Positions 52,118 through 61,256 of a stretch of 64,000 nt of DNA are shown here, one piece after another. Origin of the DNA: an uncultured Alphaproteobacteria bacterium (GTDB lineage Bacteria > Pseudomonadota > Alphaproteobacteria > HIMB59 > GCA-002718135); the NCBI GenBank assembly GCA_902572735.1, contig CACGGX010000011.1, positions 1 through 64,000 on the forward strand. Reading direction: 5' to 3'. The stretch's first letter is position 1, and each line of letters begins with the position of its first letter. The notes under the pieces were generated by a model, which saw only the letters and a list, made by a program, of their open reading frames with translations, was not told the DNA's origin and made no database searches. The position numbers and the translations under genes are program-made.

Positions 52118-52203
52118 ACTGTTATTTTTATACAATACACACATATAATAATAAATTGTATTATAAAATGATACTTTTATGTATAAGAACAAATCTTTAA
52201 TTA

Positions 52204-53016
52204 ATGAAATTTGAAAGTAATAAAAAATTTTACCGCACAATTTGGATTTCGGATACCCATCTAGGAACCAGTGGTTGTAAAAGCAAAATGCTTTTAGAAT
52301 TCTTAGAAGAAACAGATTCAGAATATTTATTTTTAGTAGGCGACATTGTTGATGGATGGCGCATGCGTAAGAAAATGTATTGGCCACAAGAACATAATGA
52401 TGTAGTTCAAAAAGTTTTAAAGAAAGCTAAAAATGGAACTAGGGTAGTGCTTATCCCAGGAAATCATGATGAAGTATTAAAAGATTTTACAAATTTTTCC
52501 TTTGGAGAAATTTCAATCAAAAATGAAGATACGCATCAATTAGCTGATGGAAGGAAAGTACTGATTACACACGGAGATGAATTTGATGCTGTGATCATTA
52601 ATGCAAGATGGTTAGCTAAAGTTGGGTCAGCGCTTTATGAATATTTACTAAAGTTAAATAATGTATTTAATTTTATTCGAAGAAAGATGGGCTTATCTTA
52701 CTGGTCACTATCTCAATATTTAAAAAAGAAAACAAAACATGCAACGAACTTTATTAGTAATTTTGAGTTTGCTGTATCTGATAGAGCTAGAAGAGAAAAT
52801 GCCGATGTTGTTGTATGCGGGCATATACATAGACCTGAAATAAAAGAATTAAATGGTGTTCTCTATTGTAATGATGGTGACTGGATTGAAAGTTGCACAG
52901 CACTCGTTGAAGATGAAATTGGCAATTTATCAATTCTTAATTGGCCCGAAGAAAGAGAAAAATTAAAATTAATTTCTTTAGAAGAAAGACGAAAAATAAA
53001 AGAGGATGCAGCCTAA
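52204..53016 (+). CDS. plcP: PlcP-type metallophosphoesterase (phospholipase C for lipid remodelling), copy 1
   Basis: Calcineurin-like phosphoesterase of 270 aa with all metal motifs: D17/H19 (SDTHLG), D47 (GDIVDGW), N87/H88 (GNHDE), H123 (THGD), H207/H209 (CGHIHRP). Family members in marine and soil alphaproteobacteria split phospholipid head groups to diacylglycerol under phosphate starvation. The pairing with a GT4 gene overlapping by 11 bp is the known plcP-agt arrangement. The similar UDP-diacylglucosamine pyrophosphatase LpxH is an alternative, but context favours PlcP. Copy 2 (59456-60262) is closely similar throughout. Confidence 0.87.
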   Translation: MKFESNKKFYRTIWISDTHLGTSGCKSKMLLEFLEETDSEYLFLVGDIVDGWRMRKKMYWPQEHNDVVQKVLKKAKNGTRVVLIPGNHDEVLKDFTNFSFGEISIKNEDTHQLADGRKVLITHGDEFDAVIINARWLAKVGSALYEYLLKLNNVFNFIRRKMGLSYWSLSQYLKKKTKHATNFISNFEFAVSDRARRENADVVVCGHIHRPEIKELNGVLYCNDGDWIESCTALVEDEIGNLSILNWPEEREKLKLISLEERRKIKEDAA

Positions 53017-54007
53017 AAAAATCGCGTTAATTAGTGATGCGTGGGTTCCTCAGGTAAATGGCGTAGTTACGACATTTCAAAGCGTTATACCTATTCTAGA
53101 AAAAAAAGGTTTTGAAATTAAAATATTACATCCTGAGATGTTTAATAATTTTAGTTATCCTAGGTACAAAGAAATAAAAATTTCTTACAATACTAAAAAA
53201 GTTACTGAAAAATTTTTTAAAGAATTTAATCCAGATATTGTTCATATAATGACTGAAGGTCCAGTAGGTTTTGCTGGTCGTAAGTACTGTCTTAAAAATA
53301 AACTACAATACACTTCTTCCTTTCACACCCGTTTTCCTGACTACATTAAGCAAAGAGCTTTTATCCCAAAGAGATTTACATACTCCATATTAAGAAGACT
53401 ACATAGTGATTCAGAAAGAGTTCTTGTTCCATCAGTTTCAATGCTAAATGAGTTAAAAAAATATGATTTTAAAAATTTAGTAGTTTGGAATAGAGGTGTT
53501 GATACAGAATTATTTAATCCAAATAAAAGAGACACAAACAGTAAAGATAGACAACTGACTTATGTTGGTAGAGTAGCAATTGAAAAAAATATTGAAGAAT
53601 TTTTAAAACTTAAAGGAAATTATAATAAAACTGTTGTGGGTGATGGTCCTGAATTACAAAAATATATTAATAAATATCCTGAAGTAAATTTTGTCGGTGT
53701 AAAAACTGGAGATGAACTAGCGAAATATTATGCAAACGCAGATGTGTTTGTGTTTCCTTCTAAAACAGACACTTTAGGAAATGTAATACTTGAAGCATTG
53801 GCTAGTGGAACACCAATTGCTGCATATCCAGTAACCGGGCCCATAGATGTATTAACAGATGAAAAGATTAACACTTTAGATAATGACTTGTTACAATCAG
53901 TTAAGAAGGCACTTAAAGTAAAAAGAGTTGATTGTAGAAATTTTACACTTAAGTTAACTTGGGATAAATGCGTGAAAGAATTTTTAGAATACATGGTAAA
54001 AGTTTAG
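53006..54007 (+). CDS. agt: Agt-type family 4 glycosyltransferase (glycolipid synthesis), copy 1
   Basis: GT-B enzyme of 333 aa: N-terminal acceptor domain (SDAWVPQVNGVVTTFQ) and a C-terminal nucleotide-sugar domain with YVGRVAIEKNIEEFL, VGDGPE and FPSKTDTLGNVILEALASG. It would glycosylate the diacylglycerol made by PlcP, giving glycolipids that replace phospholipids. The sugar (glucose or glucuronic acid in known cases) is not readable. A strong AGAGG ribosome site is inside plcP1. It resembles copy 2 along its whole length. Confidence 0.85.
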   Translation: MQPKKIALISDAWVPQVNGVVTTFQSVIPILEKKGFEIKILHPEMFNNFSYPRYKEIKISYNTKKVTEKFFKEFNPDIVHIMTEGPVGFAGRKYCLKNKLQYTSSFHTRFPDYIKQRAFIPKRFTYSILRRLHSDSERVLVPSVSMLNELKKYDFKNLVVWNRGVDTELFNPNKRDTNSKDRQLTYVGRVAIEKNIEEFLKLKGNYNKTVVGDGPELQKYINKYPEVNFVGVKTGDELAKYYANADVFVFPSKTDTLGNVILEALASGTPIAAYPVTGPIDVLTDEKINTLDNDLLQSVKKALKVKRVDCRNFTLKLTWDKCVKEFLEYMVKV

Positions 54008-54027
54008 TTATTTAGGGTAATTTTATA

Positions 54028-54684
54028 GTGACATTTTCTTTAAGACAAAAAATACTAGCAGAATTTATCGGGACATATTTTCTTGTACTAACAGTTGTAG
54101 GTAGTGGAATTATGGGAGAGTTAATGTCAAATGACCTTGGTATAATATTACTAGGAAACACTATCGCAACAGGTGCCATTTTATATGTAATTATTTCTAT
54201 GTTTATTAATATCTCAGGAGCGTACTTTAATCCTGCTGTTGTATTAAGTGATATTATCCAAAAAAATATTCCTATTAATTACGGAATAATTTTTATTTTT
54301 ACTCAGATTATTGCTGGTATATTTGGTTGTTTAACTGCAAATTGGTATTTTGAATATCCTATAATTGAATGGTCACTCAATGAAAGAGTTGGGGTATTTA
54401 AATTCTTTTCAGAAATAATTGCAACTGTTGGATTATTATTAACTATTTTTATATTAAAAGAGGTAAACAAGGAAAGAATAGCTATTGGTGTAGCTCTATT
54501 TATTACCGCAGGATATTGGTTTACTTCATCAACAAGTTTTGCAAATCCAGCAGTAACTATAGGAAGAATGTTTACAGATAGCTTTAGTGGGATAAGTCCA
54601 TCAAGTGTTCTAGGTTTTATTTTAGCTCAGATTATTGGTGCTCTTATTGCTACAGTTATTGTTAGATTGTTTTTTAAAAATTAG
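54028..54684 (+). CDS. Aquaporin/aquaglyceroporin-family channel (AqpS-like)
   Basis: MIP-family protein of 218 aa with six membrane spans and both half-helix motifs: NPA at 68-70 (GAYFNPAVVLSD) and NPA at 173-175 (FANPAVTIGRMFTDSFSGI). The TDSFSGI end resembles the bacterial subgroup that includes AqpS, which in Sinorhizobium lets arsenite leave the cell. It starts with GTG, 20 bp after agt1, so it shares that operon. Two roles fit: arsenite exit, with ArsC encoded 7 kb away, or passage of glycerol during lipid remodelling. Confidence 0.83.
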   Translation: MTFSLRQKILAEFIGTYFLVLTVVGSGIMGELMSNDLGIILLGNTIATGAILYVIISMFINISGAYFNPAVVLSDIIQKNIPINYGIIFIFTQIIAGIFGCLTANWYFEYPIIEWSLNERVGVFKFFSEIIATVGLLLTIFILKEVNKERIAIGVALFITAGYWFTSSTSFANPAVTIGRMFTDSFSGISPSSVLGFILAQIIGALIATVIVRLFFKN

Positions 54685-55586
54685 TTCAACATTTTGTACA
54701 AGTAGCCTTCACGGATTCCATATCTTACAAAAATAATATTTTTAATGTTATAAAATGAAGCAAGGCTAAATAAAATATATGTAGATAATTTTAATTTATC
54801 TAATCGATTGGGTTGGACAACATTCAATTTTTGAATTTGTTTTTTTTCCATAGAGTATAATTTGTGATAAAATATTTCTAACTCTGAAAATGGTATCATG
54901 TACCCATGTAATTTATTTTTCTTGATTCCATTTAGGTGCAAATGAAGTTTTGCAAGATTGCGCCACATGCCTCCAATAACATAAATATTTTCTACGTTTT
55001 TAGAAAATTTAAGAGATTGGTTTTTAAATTTAGAAAATAAAAAATTATCAAATTTAATTTTAGTAGTTTTGTACATATCAGATTCACTTCTTAAGATGCC
55101 AATTTTTAAACTTTTAGTTTCAAGTATGTTTTCATTTTTTATAGTACTAAGTTCTAAACTTCCTCCTCCCAAGTCAGCAACTAAACCGATTGGATTTTTT
55201 ATTGAACTAATTACACCTAGGGATCCGCATTTAGCCTCATTTTTTGGTGAAAGCACTTCTACTCTAACTGGCTTTTTTTTCTTGAAGGGTTCAATAATTT
55301 CTTTTCCATTTATTGTTTCACGAATTGCGGCCGTTGCAATTATATGAATATCTGAGGACTCATAATCTTTTGCAATCTTAATATATTCTTCTAAGCATTT
55401 TATAGCTTCTTTTATTTTTAACGATGGGAGTTTACCTGTTTTAATATTTTCACCTAATTTTAAGAATTCTCTTTTTTGATAAAGTATTGGAAAAGGATGA
55501 ATAGCTTGCGCGTATATAACTAGTCTAAATGTATTAGAGCCTAGATCAATAACTGTTATGGGATTTTTATTTTTCTTTTTAGCCAT
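54681..55586 (-). CDS. ppx: Exopolyphosphatase/guanosine pentaphosphate phosphatase (Ppx/GppA family), short form
   Basis: ASKHA-fold phosphatase of 301 aa: ITVIDLGSNTFRLVIYA at the start, TAAIRETING, GLVADLGGGSLELSTI for the phosphate loop, and IGGMWRNLAKLH. Only the two N-terminal domains are present, as in other short alphaproteobacterial Ppx. It hydrolyses polyphosphate made by Ppk, whose gene is close by on the other strand. It is convergent with the aquaporin gene, with a 4 bp overlap. Confidence 0.88.
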   Translation of the reverse strand: MAKKKNKNPITVIDLGSNTFRLVIYAQAIHPFPILYQKREFLKLGENIKTGKLPSLKIKEAIKCLEEYIKIAKDYESSDIHIIATAAIRETINGKEIIEPFKKKKPVRVEVLSPKNEAKCGSLGVISSIKNPIGLVADLGGGSLELSTIKNENILETKSLKIGILRSESDMYKTTKIKFDNFLFSKFKNQSLKFSKNVENIYVIGGMWRNLAKLHLHLNGIKKNKLHGYMIPFSELEIFYHKLYSMEKKQIQKLNVVQPNRLDKLKLSTYILFSLASFYNIKNIIFVRYGIREGYLYKMLN

Positions 55587-55618
55587 GGAAATGTATACAT
55601 CTAAAGTATTAAACTCGA

Positions 55619-56077
55619 ATGCTACAAGTCTATTTATTACGTCACGCCAAATCTAGTTGGGATAATTTAGAACTTGATGACATTGATAGGCCGCTGAATA
55701 AAAGAGGTATGAGAAACGCAAAACAATTTTCTAAAATATTAGATAAAAGAAAATTTCAAATTAATCAGATAATATGTTCTCCTTCTAAAAGAACAACTAG
55801 CACATATGATATAATTTCTAATTCATTTGATCGCTCAGTAAAATTTACAATTGATAACGATATTTATGAATGCCCACCAAATATACTTGTAAGAAAAATT
55901 AAAAAATTAAAAAAAAATACTCTTATCATTGGACACAACCCTAGTTTGATAGAATCAATTAATATTTTATGTAATTCAAATATTGAACATTTTCCAACCT
56001 GTGCTTTTGCTATAATATCCTTTAAAAATAGCTGGACTATTGATAAAATTTTAAAACCAAAAAATAAAAATTATTAA
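55619..56077 (+). CDS. SixA-like histidine phosphatase
   Basis: Histidine-phosphatase superfamily protein of 152 aa with LLRHAKSSWD (R8-H9), DRPLNKRGMRNA and the second histidine in LIIGHNPSL. This is the SixA subgroup, which removes phosphate from phosphohistidine in phosphotransfer proteins. Its place between ppx and ppk1 suggests a job in phosphate or phosphotransfer control, but the substrate is not known. It is divergent from ppx across 32 bp. Confidence 0.85.
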   Translation: MLQVYLLRHAKSSWDNLELDDIDRPLNKRGMRNAKQFSKILDKRKFQINQIICSPSKRTTSTYDIISNSFDRSVKFTIDNDIYECPPNILVRKIKKLKKNTLIIGHNPSLIESINILCNSNIEHFPTCAFAIISFKNSWTIDKILKPKNKNY

Positions 56078-56137
56078 AGAAATATGAATTTTTTATGAAC
56101 ATGTTTTTTTTATACCTAAAAAATATAAAAAAAAATT

Positions 56138-58237
56138 ATGTTAAAAAAAAATACCACTTATAACTATGCAAACAGGGAATTGTCTTGGCTAAAATTCAAT
56201 GAAAGAGTCTTAAGTCAGACATCTGATAGTAAAATTCCACTTTTAGAAAGGGTTAGATTTTTATCAATAGCATTCTCTAATTTAGATGAATTTTTTATGG
56301 TTAGAGTAGCAGGATTGAATGTTCAAAAATTTTCACGAAATAAAAGTTTTGATGGATTAACACCACAACAACAACTCAAGCTGATAGATAAAGAAACATC
56401 GAAGATGATTTCAAATATAAAATCAATATGGATAGATTTACTAAGAGAGCTTTCAGAAAACAAAATCCATATAGATGTAGAAAAAACACTGAAAACAAAA
56501 GATAAAACATTTATTAAAAATTATTTAGAAGAAAATAATTGGGGGGTTTTAACGCCAATTATTATTGATCCATCTCACCCATTTCCTTTTATACCAAATA
56601 AAGAAACAACCTTAGTATGTCGTTTAATAAATAATAAAAAAACTTTTTATGGAATACTGAGAGTGCCAGAGGGATTAGAAAAATTTATTAAATTACCTGG
56701 TAAAAAAACACGTTTTGTATCTATGGAGACAGCCCTACTTATTTCTTTAAAAGAAATTTTCCAGTGTGATAGGGTTTTGGATAAAGGTGTTTTTAGACCA
56801 ATTAGGAATAGTGAATTAGAATTAGGAGGTGAAGGAGAAGATTTATTTTTAGTATTTCAAAAAGCTATTTTTGAGAGAAGAAGACAAGAGGTAATAAGAA
56901 TTGATTTTGATGAAAGTATATCTAGTCACTTAATTAAATTCATAAATAAAAAACTTAACTATAAGGATGTAAATACATATAAACTGCCAATACCCGTTAA
57001 TCTTTCGAGTATAGAGTCAATTTTTTTGAAAGATTTTAAAAAATTATTTTTTCCAAAATTTAAGGTACGGTTTCCTGAAAGAATTAAAGATTTTAAAAAT
57101 GATTATTTTAAAGCTATAGCAAATAAAGATATTGTTATTCATCACCCTTTTGAATCTTTTGAAGTAGTGACTCAGTTTATTGATCAAGCTGCAGATGATC
57201 CAAAAGTCTTATCAATAAAACATACTTTATATCGAACTACTGATGACTCACCAATAGAAGCAAGTTTAGTTAGAGCAGCACAAAAAGGAAAATTAGTAAC
57301 TGTCATTATAGAGTTGCAAGCACGTTTTGATGAAGAGCGTAACTTAAAATGGGCAAAAGAATTAGAATTAGCTGGAGCGCAAGTTGTTTTTGGCAATATT
57401 GATATGAAAACTCATGCAAAAATTACACTTGTAACAAGGAAGCAAATGAATTCTGTTGTAAATTACGCACATTATGGAACAGGTAATTATCACCCAAGAA
57501 ATGCAAGAGTTTATATGGATTTATCTTACTTCACCTGTGACAAAACATTAACAAATGATGCTGCAAAAATGTTTAATTATTTAACTAGTTATTCAGAACC
57601 AACCACAATAAAAAAAATAGTATATTCTCCAATAACTGCAAGAAACAAATTAAATGAACTAATTAGAAATGAAATTACAAATGCTGGAAAAAATAAACCA
57701 TCTGGAATAGTATGTAAGTGTAATTCTCTTGTTGATAAACAAATTATTGATGAATTTTATAAAGCATCTCAAAAAAATGTAAAAATTGAATTGTTGATAA
57801 GAGGAATTTGCTCTCTAATACCTGGTAAAGAAAATCTATCTGAAAATATAGTTGTTAAAAGTATAATTGGTCGTTTTTTAGAACATACGAGAATATATTG
57901 TTTTTATAACGGTCATAAATTCCCTCATAGAAAAAATATCTTGTTTATTTCTTCTGCCGATTTAATGCAAAGAAATCTAGATAGGCGGGTTGAAACATTC
58001 ATCCCTATTGAAAATGAAACTGTACATGAACAAATATTAAATCAGATCTTAATTGCCAGTATGGCAGATAATACAAATTCTTGGCAAATGTTGAGTAATG
58101 GCAATTATCAGAAAAAAGAAATATCAAGCAAAGAAAAAAAATTTTCCTCTCACAATTTTTTTATCAAAAATCCAAGCTTGTCTGGGAGGGGTTCAGCAAA
58201 ACTCAAATCTAGAGCTAAGTCTAATTTAAAAATTTGA
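56138..58237 (+). CDS. ppk1: Polyphosphate kinase 1
   Basis: Makes polyphosphate from ATP (699 aa). N-terminal domain begins YANRELSWLKFNERVLSQ and FSNLDEFFMVRVAG; the two catalytic histidines are H452 in HYGTGNYHPRNARVY and H583 in RFLEHTRIYCF. The C-terminal tail is serine/lysine rich. The upstream 60 bp is A/T-rich without a convincing ribosome site. It runs convergently toward the agt2 gene across the repeat region at 58247-58445. Confidence 0.97.
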   Translation: MLKKNTTYNYANRELSWLKFNERVLSQTSDSKIPLLERVRFLSIAFSNLDEFFMVRVAGLNVQKFSRNKSFDGLTPQQQLKLIDKETSKMISNIKSIWIDLLRELSENKIHIDVEKTLKTKDKTFIKNYLEENNWGVLTPIIIDPSHPFPFIPNKETTLVCRLINNKKTFYGILRVPEGLEKFIKLPGKKTRFVSMETALLISLKEIFQCDRVLDKGVFRPIRNSELELGGEGEDLFLVFQKAIFERRRQEVIRIDFDESISSHLIKFINKKLNYKDVNTYKLPIPVNLSSIESIFLKDFKKLFFPKFKVRFPERIKDFKNDYFKAIANKDIVIHHPFESFEVVTQFIDQAADDPKVLSIKHTLYRTTDDSPIEASLVRAAQKGKLVTVIIELQARFDEERNLKWAKELELAGAQVVFGNIDMKTHAKITLVTRKQMNSVVNYAHYGTGNYHPRNARVYMDLSYFTCDKTLTNDAAKMFNYLTSYSEPTTIKKIVYSPITARNKLNELIRNEITNAGKNKPSGIVCKCNSLVDKQIIDEFYKASQKNVKIELLIRGICSLIPGKENLSENIVVKSIIGRFLEHTRIYCFYNGHKFPHRKNILFISSADLMQRNLDRRVETFIPIENETVHEQILNQILIASMADNTNSWQMLSNGNYQKKEISSKEKKFSSHNFFIKNPSLSGRGSAKLKSRAKSNLKI

Positions 58238-58246
58238 AAATGGAAT

Positions 58247-58445
58247 TTAATCCCACTCACAATAATTGGACATAAGCAGGAAGAAATAATACTGCGAGTG
58301 GTAAGATGTAATTAAATTTTATTTTTTACAGACGTGTTAATAGAATATTAAATTTTTATAAATTAAACCAATTTTTTAATTTATTGGTTTTCAAATAAAT
58401 TTTTTAGTTCCTTCAATTTTTGAAAATTGAATCTCTTACTTCTTA
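58247..58445. repeat. Direct repeat copy 1 (arsC 3' end plus spacer hairpin)
   Basis: Matches 61257-61455 with a constant offset of 3010 bp except one single-base gap near the end. By hand count 148 of the first 170 aligned bases agree. It contains, in minus-strand order, the last codons of arsC, an AT-rich spacer, and the hairpin 58253-58301 (CCACTCACA with TGCGAGTGG). It fills nearly all of the 226 bp between ppk1 and agt2. Confidence 0.9.
58381..58445 (-). pseudogene. Remnant of the arsC 3' end
   Basis: Reads on the minus strand as the arsC C-terminus: a KLKELKNLFEN segment is preserved, the original stop has become CAA, and a TAA follows directly. Upstream similarity to arsC stops within a few bases of the agt2 stop, so no functional gene is present. 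It marks a duplication or insertion junction. Confidence 0.75.
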
Positions 58446-58463
58446 GTAACTATAATTTTAAAA

Positions 58464-59459
58464 TTAATTTTTTGCATTTACAACATTTGATAGAAATTGA
58501 TTTGCACATTTATCCCAAGTAAATTGCATTGCAAATTTTCTACAATCTTTTCTATCAATCTTTAAGGCTTTATTAAGTGAGTTTTCAATATTATTATCAA
58601 GGCTATCAATTAATGAGTTTTTTAAAATATCTTTAGGACCTGTTACTGGGTAAGCAGCCACTGGTGTGCCAGAGGCTAAAGACTCTAAAATTACATTTCC
58701 AAATGTATCTGTTTTGGATGGGAATACCAATGCTTCAGCATTTGCATAATAGTTTGCTAGGTCTTGACCTTTTTTCATCCCAACGAAAGACACATATGGA
58801 TATTTATTTTGTAATCGTTGCTTTTCTGGACCATCTCCAACAACAATTTTATGCATCTTAGTTCTTATTTCTAAAAACGCTTCGATGTTTTTTTCTAATG
58901 AAACCCTACCAATGTAAACAATATACTTTTTTATTCCCTTTTTTCTTTTTAAAGGATTAAATAATTCAGTATTAACTCCCCTTGACCAAATTTTAAGATT
59001 TTGAAATTGATATTTAGTTAATTCGTTACGCATAGATATTGTTGGGACCAATACATTACATGCATTTTTATGAAAATTTTTTAAAAAAGAGTACCCAATT
59101 ATTTTTGGTATCATTATTCTTTGCTCTATATATTCTGGAAATCTCGTATGAAAAGAGGTTGTATATCTCAAATTATTATTCTCACAGAATTTTTTCCCCG
59201 CAATTCCAACTGGTCCTTCAGTGGCAATATGTATAACATCTGGATCATAATCACCAAAAAATTTTTCTGTTATTTTTTTTGTATTAATTGCTATTTTTAT
59301 TTCCTTATACCAAGGATAACTAAAATTAGTAAACATCATTGGATGGAGTACTTCAATTTGATACTTTTGTTTTAAAAATGGATTAATATGTTGGTATGTA
59401 TTTACCACACCATTAACTTGGGGAAGCCAAGCATCGGTAATGATCGCTAATTTTTTCAC
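58464..59459 (-). CDS. agt: Agt-type family 4 glycosyltransferase, copy 2
   Basis: Closely similar to copy 1 over its full length (331 aa): TDAWLPQVNGVVNTYQ, YIGRVSLEKNIEAFL, VGDGPEKQRL, FPSKTDTFGNVILESLASG and AAYPVTGPKDIL. It starts with GTG overlapping the plcP2 stop (GTGA), so the pair is translationally coupled. A second copy in a compact genome suggests a different sugar or expression level. Its 3' flank is the arsC remnant, 18 bp after the stop. Confidence 0.85.
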   Translation of the reverse strand: MKKLAIITDAWLPQVNGVVNTYQHINPFLKQKYQIEVLHPMMFTNFSYPWYKEIKIAINTKKITEKFFGDYDPDVIHIATEGPVGIAGKKFCENNNLRYTTSFHTRFPEYIEQRIMIPKIIGYSFLKNFHKNACNVLVPTISMRNELTKYQFQNLKIWSRGVNTELFNPLKRKKGIKKYIVYIGRVSLEKNIEAFLEIRTKMHKIVVGDGPEKQRLQNKYPYVSFVGMKKGQDLANYYANAEALVFPSKTDTFGNVILESLASGTPVAAYPVTGPKDILKNSLIDSLDNNIENSLNKALKIDRKDCRKFAMQFTWDKCANQFLSNVVNAKN

Positions 59460-60262
59460 ACTAATACACTTTCTGCTAGTTTGTTATGTTTGTGTTGAAA
59501 AATTTTTTCTCTTTCAATTGACCAGTCAATAAGGGATAATTGTCCCTCATTATTTTCCACTAGCGCAGAACAACTCTCAACCCAATCACCATCATTGCAA
59601 TATAAAACTCCATTTAATTTTTTTATAATGGGCTTATGAATATGGCCGCACACAACAACATCAGCATTTGCTCTTTTAGCACTATCAGATACGGCAAACT
59701 CAAAGTTAGAAATAAAATTCGTGGCTCTTTTTGTTTGATGTTTGAGAAATTGAGATAATGACCAATAAGATAGACCTAGTTTTCTTCTGACAAAATTTAG
59801 ATAGTTATTCAACTTTAATATAAATTCGTATAGAGATGACCCAATACTTGCCAGCCATTTAGCGTTTAATATAACTGCATCAAATTCATCACCATGTAAA
59901 ACAAGGGCATTTCTTCCATCAGCTAATTTGTGTGTAAACTTATTTTTTATTGATATATTCCCTAGTGAAAAACTTGTGTAACTTTTCACAAGTTCGTCAT
60001 GATTACCTGGGATAAATATTACTTTTGTACCTTTTCTTGCTTTACGCAAAATCTTCTGGATAATGTCATTATGAGTTTGATGCCAATAAATTTTTTTTTT
60101 CATTCTCCATGCATCAATAATATCGCCAACTAAAAATAAATATTTTGAATCTGTTGATCTCAAAAATTCAAGAAGCATTTCACTCTTGCTATTTTCTGTT
60201 CCAAGATGAAGATCAGATATCCATATAGTTCTATAATATGAAACTGATTGCTGATCTTTCAT
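59456..60262 (-). CDS. plcP: PlcP-type metallophosphoesterase, copy 2
   Basis: Protein of 268 aa with the same metal motifs as copy 1: SDLHLG, GDIIDAW, GNHDE, LHGDEFD and CGHIHKP, and long shared stretches such as SNFEFAVSD and LNGVLYCNDGDW. Probably around two-thirds identical to copy 1 (not computed). It is followed by agt2 with a 4 bp overlap and preceded by an acyltransferase gene. A Pho-box-like site lies 27-45 bp before its ATG, so it may be induced separately. Confidence 0.87.
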   Translation of the reverse strand: MKDQQSVSYYRTIWISDLHLGTENSKSEMLLEFLRSTDSKYLFLVGDIIDAWRMKKKIYWHQTHNDIIQKILRKARKGTKVIFIPGNHDELVKSYTSFSLGNISIKNKFTHKLADGRNALVLHGDEFDAVILNAKWLASIGSSLYEFILKLNNYLNFVRRKLGLSYWSLSQFLKHQTKRATNFISNFEFAVSDSAKRANADVVVCGHIHKPIIKKLNGVLYCNDGDWVESCSALVENNEGQLSLIDWSIEREKIFQHKHNKLAESVLV

Positions 60263-60288
60263 TTTATTAATAAATAATAGAAAGAATT

Positions 60289-60307
60289 TGTTAAAATTTT
60301 ATTTCAA
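60289..60307 (-). promoter_or_regulatory. Candidate Pho box before plcP2
   Basis: Minus-strand units TTGAAAT and TTTTAAC are 11 bp apart with an AAAA spacer, close to the unit pair before the PiT operon. Located in the 77 bp gap between the acyltransferase stop and plcP2 start. Confidence 0.4.
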
Positions 60308-60339
60308 TTACATTAACTAAATTTTTTTTTACAGAAGTA

Positions 60340-61182
60340 TTAATTAAATATTGAGTTTTTGTTACTTGGATCTAATCTATAAGTGCTATTCCTTAAAAAT
60401 TTTGTAATCTCAATAAGATTGCCAATTTCTTTTATGGTTTCAAAGGGTATTCTTTGTCCAATATGAACATCAATTTTTTTTCCCATTCTTCTTTTAAGTT
60501 CATATATCATTAAAGAATATCGAAAGACTTGCCCAATTTTATCAGCAACATGAAAAAGTTCGCTATTTTGTCCTTCAAAAAAAATTGGGAGGACAGGTGA
60601 TTGAGTTTTCATTATTATTTTTGAAGTAAATTGTTTCCATTCACGATCTATTGCTTTGATTCCTTTTTTTAATTTTGGTTTAGTTGAAACTGATCCTGAT
60701 GGAAAAATGATTAGTGCCCCATTATTTCTTAAGTGTTCTTCGCATTCTTTACGTGCAGCGATATTATTTATTAAAGCATTTCTATTTTTTGAAAAATCAA
60801 GAGGAATAATTTTATTCTTAATAAGATCTGCTCCTTGTAAAACTTTATGCGTAATAATTTTGTAATCTTGTCTAATTTTACTAATTAAAGAGCATATTGT
60901 AAGACCATCAGCTATTCCAAATGCATGGTTAGCGATTACTACAAGTTTGCCATTTTTAGGAATATTACTTTTAGAATGATAATGTGTCTGAACACGGAGA
61001 CCTAATCTTTCAATTGCATCATGCCAAAAATTCTCTGGAGGTAAATTTTCTCTTAAATAATCCTCATACAACTTACGTAACTTAATTTTACCCGTTCCCA
61101 ATTCGGTTAATTGAATAATAATCTTTCCAACAGGATTAACTTCGGAGTTAGAAAAGGTAAGCGCTGGTTTATTAATTTTCAT
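60340..61182 (-). CDS. PlsC-family (LPLAT) acyltransferase
   Basis: Protein of 280 aa with acyltransferase motif I in VIANHAFGIADG (catalytic His followed by Asp with five rather than four residues between), motif III-like IIFPSGSVSTKP and a PVLPIFFEGQNS segment. It lacks obvious membrane helices. Related proteins acylate lyso-lipids, including ornithine-lipid precursors. As first gene of the acyltransferase-plcP2-agt2 set and behind a Pho-box-like site, it probably serves phosphorus-free or remodelled lipids; the acceptor is unknown. Confidence 0.8.
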   Translation of the reverse strand: MKINKPALTFSNSEVNPVGKIIIQLTELGTGKIKLRKLYEDYLRENLPPENFWHDAIERLGLRVQTHYHSKSNIPKNGKLVVIANHAFGIADGLTICSLISKIRQDYKIITHKVLQGADLIKNKIIPLDFSKNRNALINNIAARKECEEHLRNNGALIIFPSGSVSTKPKLKKGIKAIDREWKQFTSKIIMKTQSPVLPIFFEGQNSELFHVADKIGQVFRYSLMIYELKRRMGKKIDVHIGQRIPFETIKEIGNLIEITKFLRNSTYRLDPSNKNSIFN

Positions 61183-61211
61183 AAAATTTACTTTAAATTC
61201 TTAATTTTATA

Positions 61212-61231
61212 ATGTTAAACAATTGTTAAAG
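61212..61231 (-). promoter_or_regulatory. Candidate Pho box before the acyltransferase gene
   Basis: Minus-strand CTTTAAC and GTTTAAC, 11 bp apart and each followed by A, lie about 30-49 bp before the start codon. The centre AACAATTGTT is also palindromic, so another regulator cannot be excluded. Confidence 0.5.
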
Positions 61232-61256
61232 TACTCGAAAAAGGAGAAATAAAAAA

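Noticed and set aside
52118-52203. Pho box between the SET gene and plcP1
   Set aside because: TTGTAT, TGATAC and TGTATA occur at 12 and 11 bp spacing, but none has the AAC/AAT core of the other sites; a Pho promoter is expected here, yet the sequence does not clearly show it.
52118-52387. Longer N-terminus for the SET protein
   Set aside because: It would cover the divergent promoter region and the start of plcP1 in antisense; the SET domain begins right after the ATG at 52117.
55069-55347. 92-codon open frame antisense to ppx
   Set aside because: Shadow of a conserved gene with no independent coding signal.
56083-56105. Pho box before ppk1
   Set aside because: ATGAA repeats at 11 bp on the plus strand (TTCAT on the minus), but the units differ from the other sites and the run is low-complexity; too weak to list.
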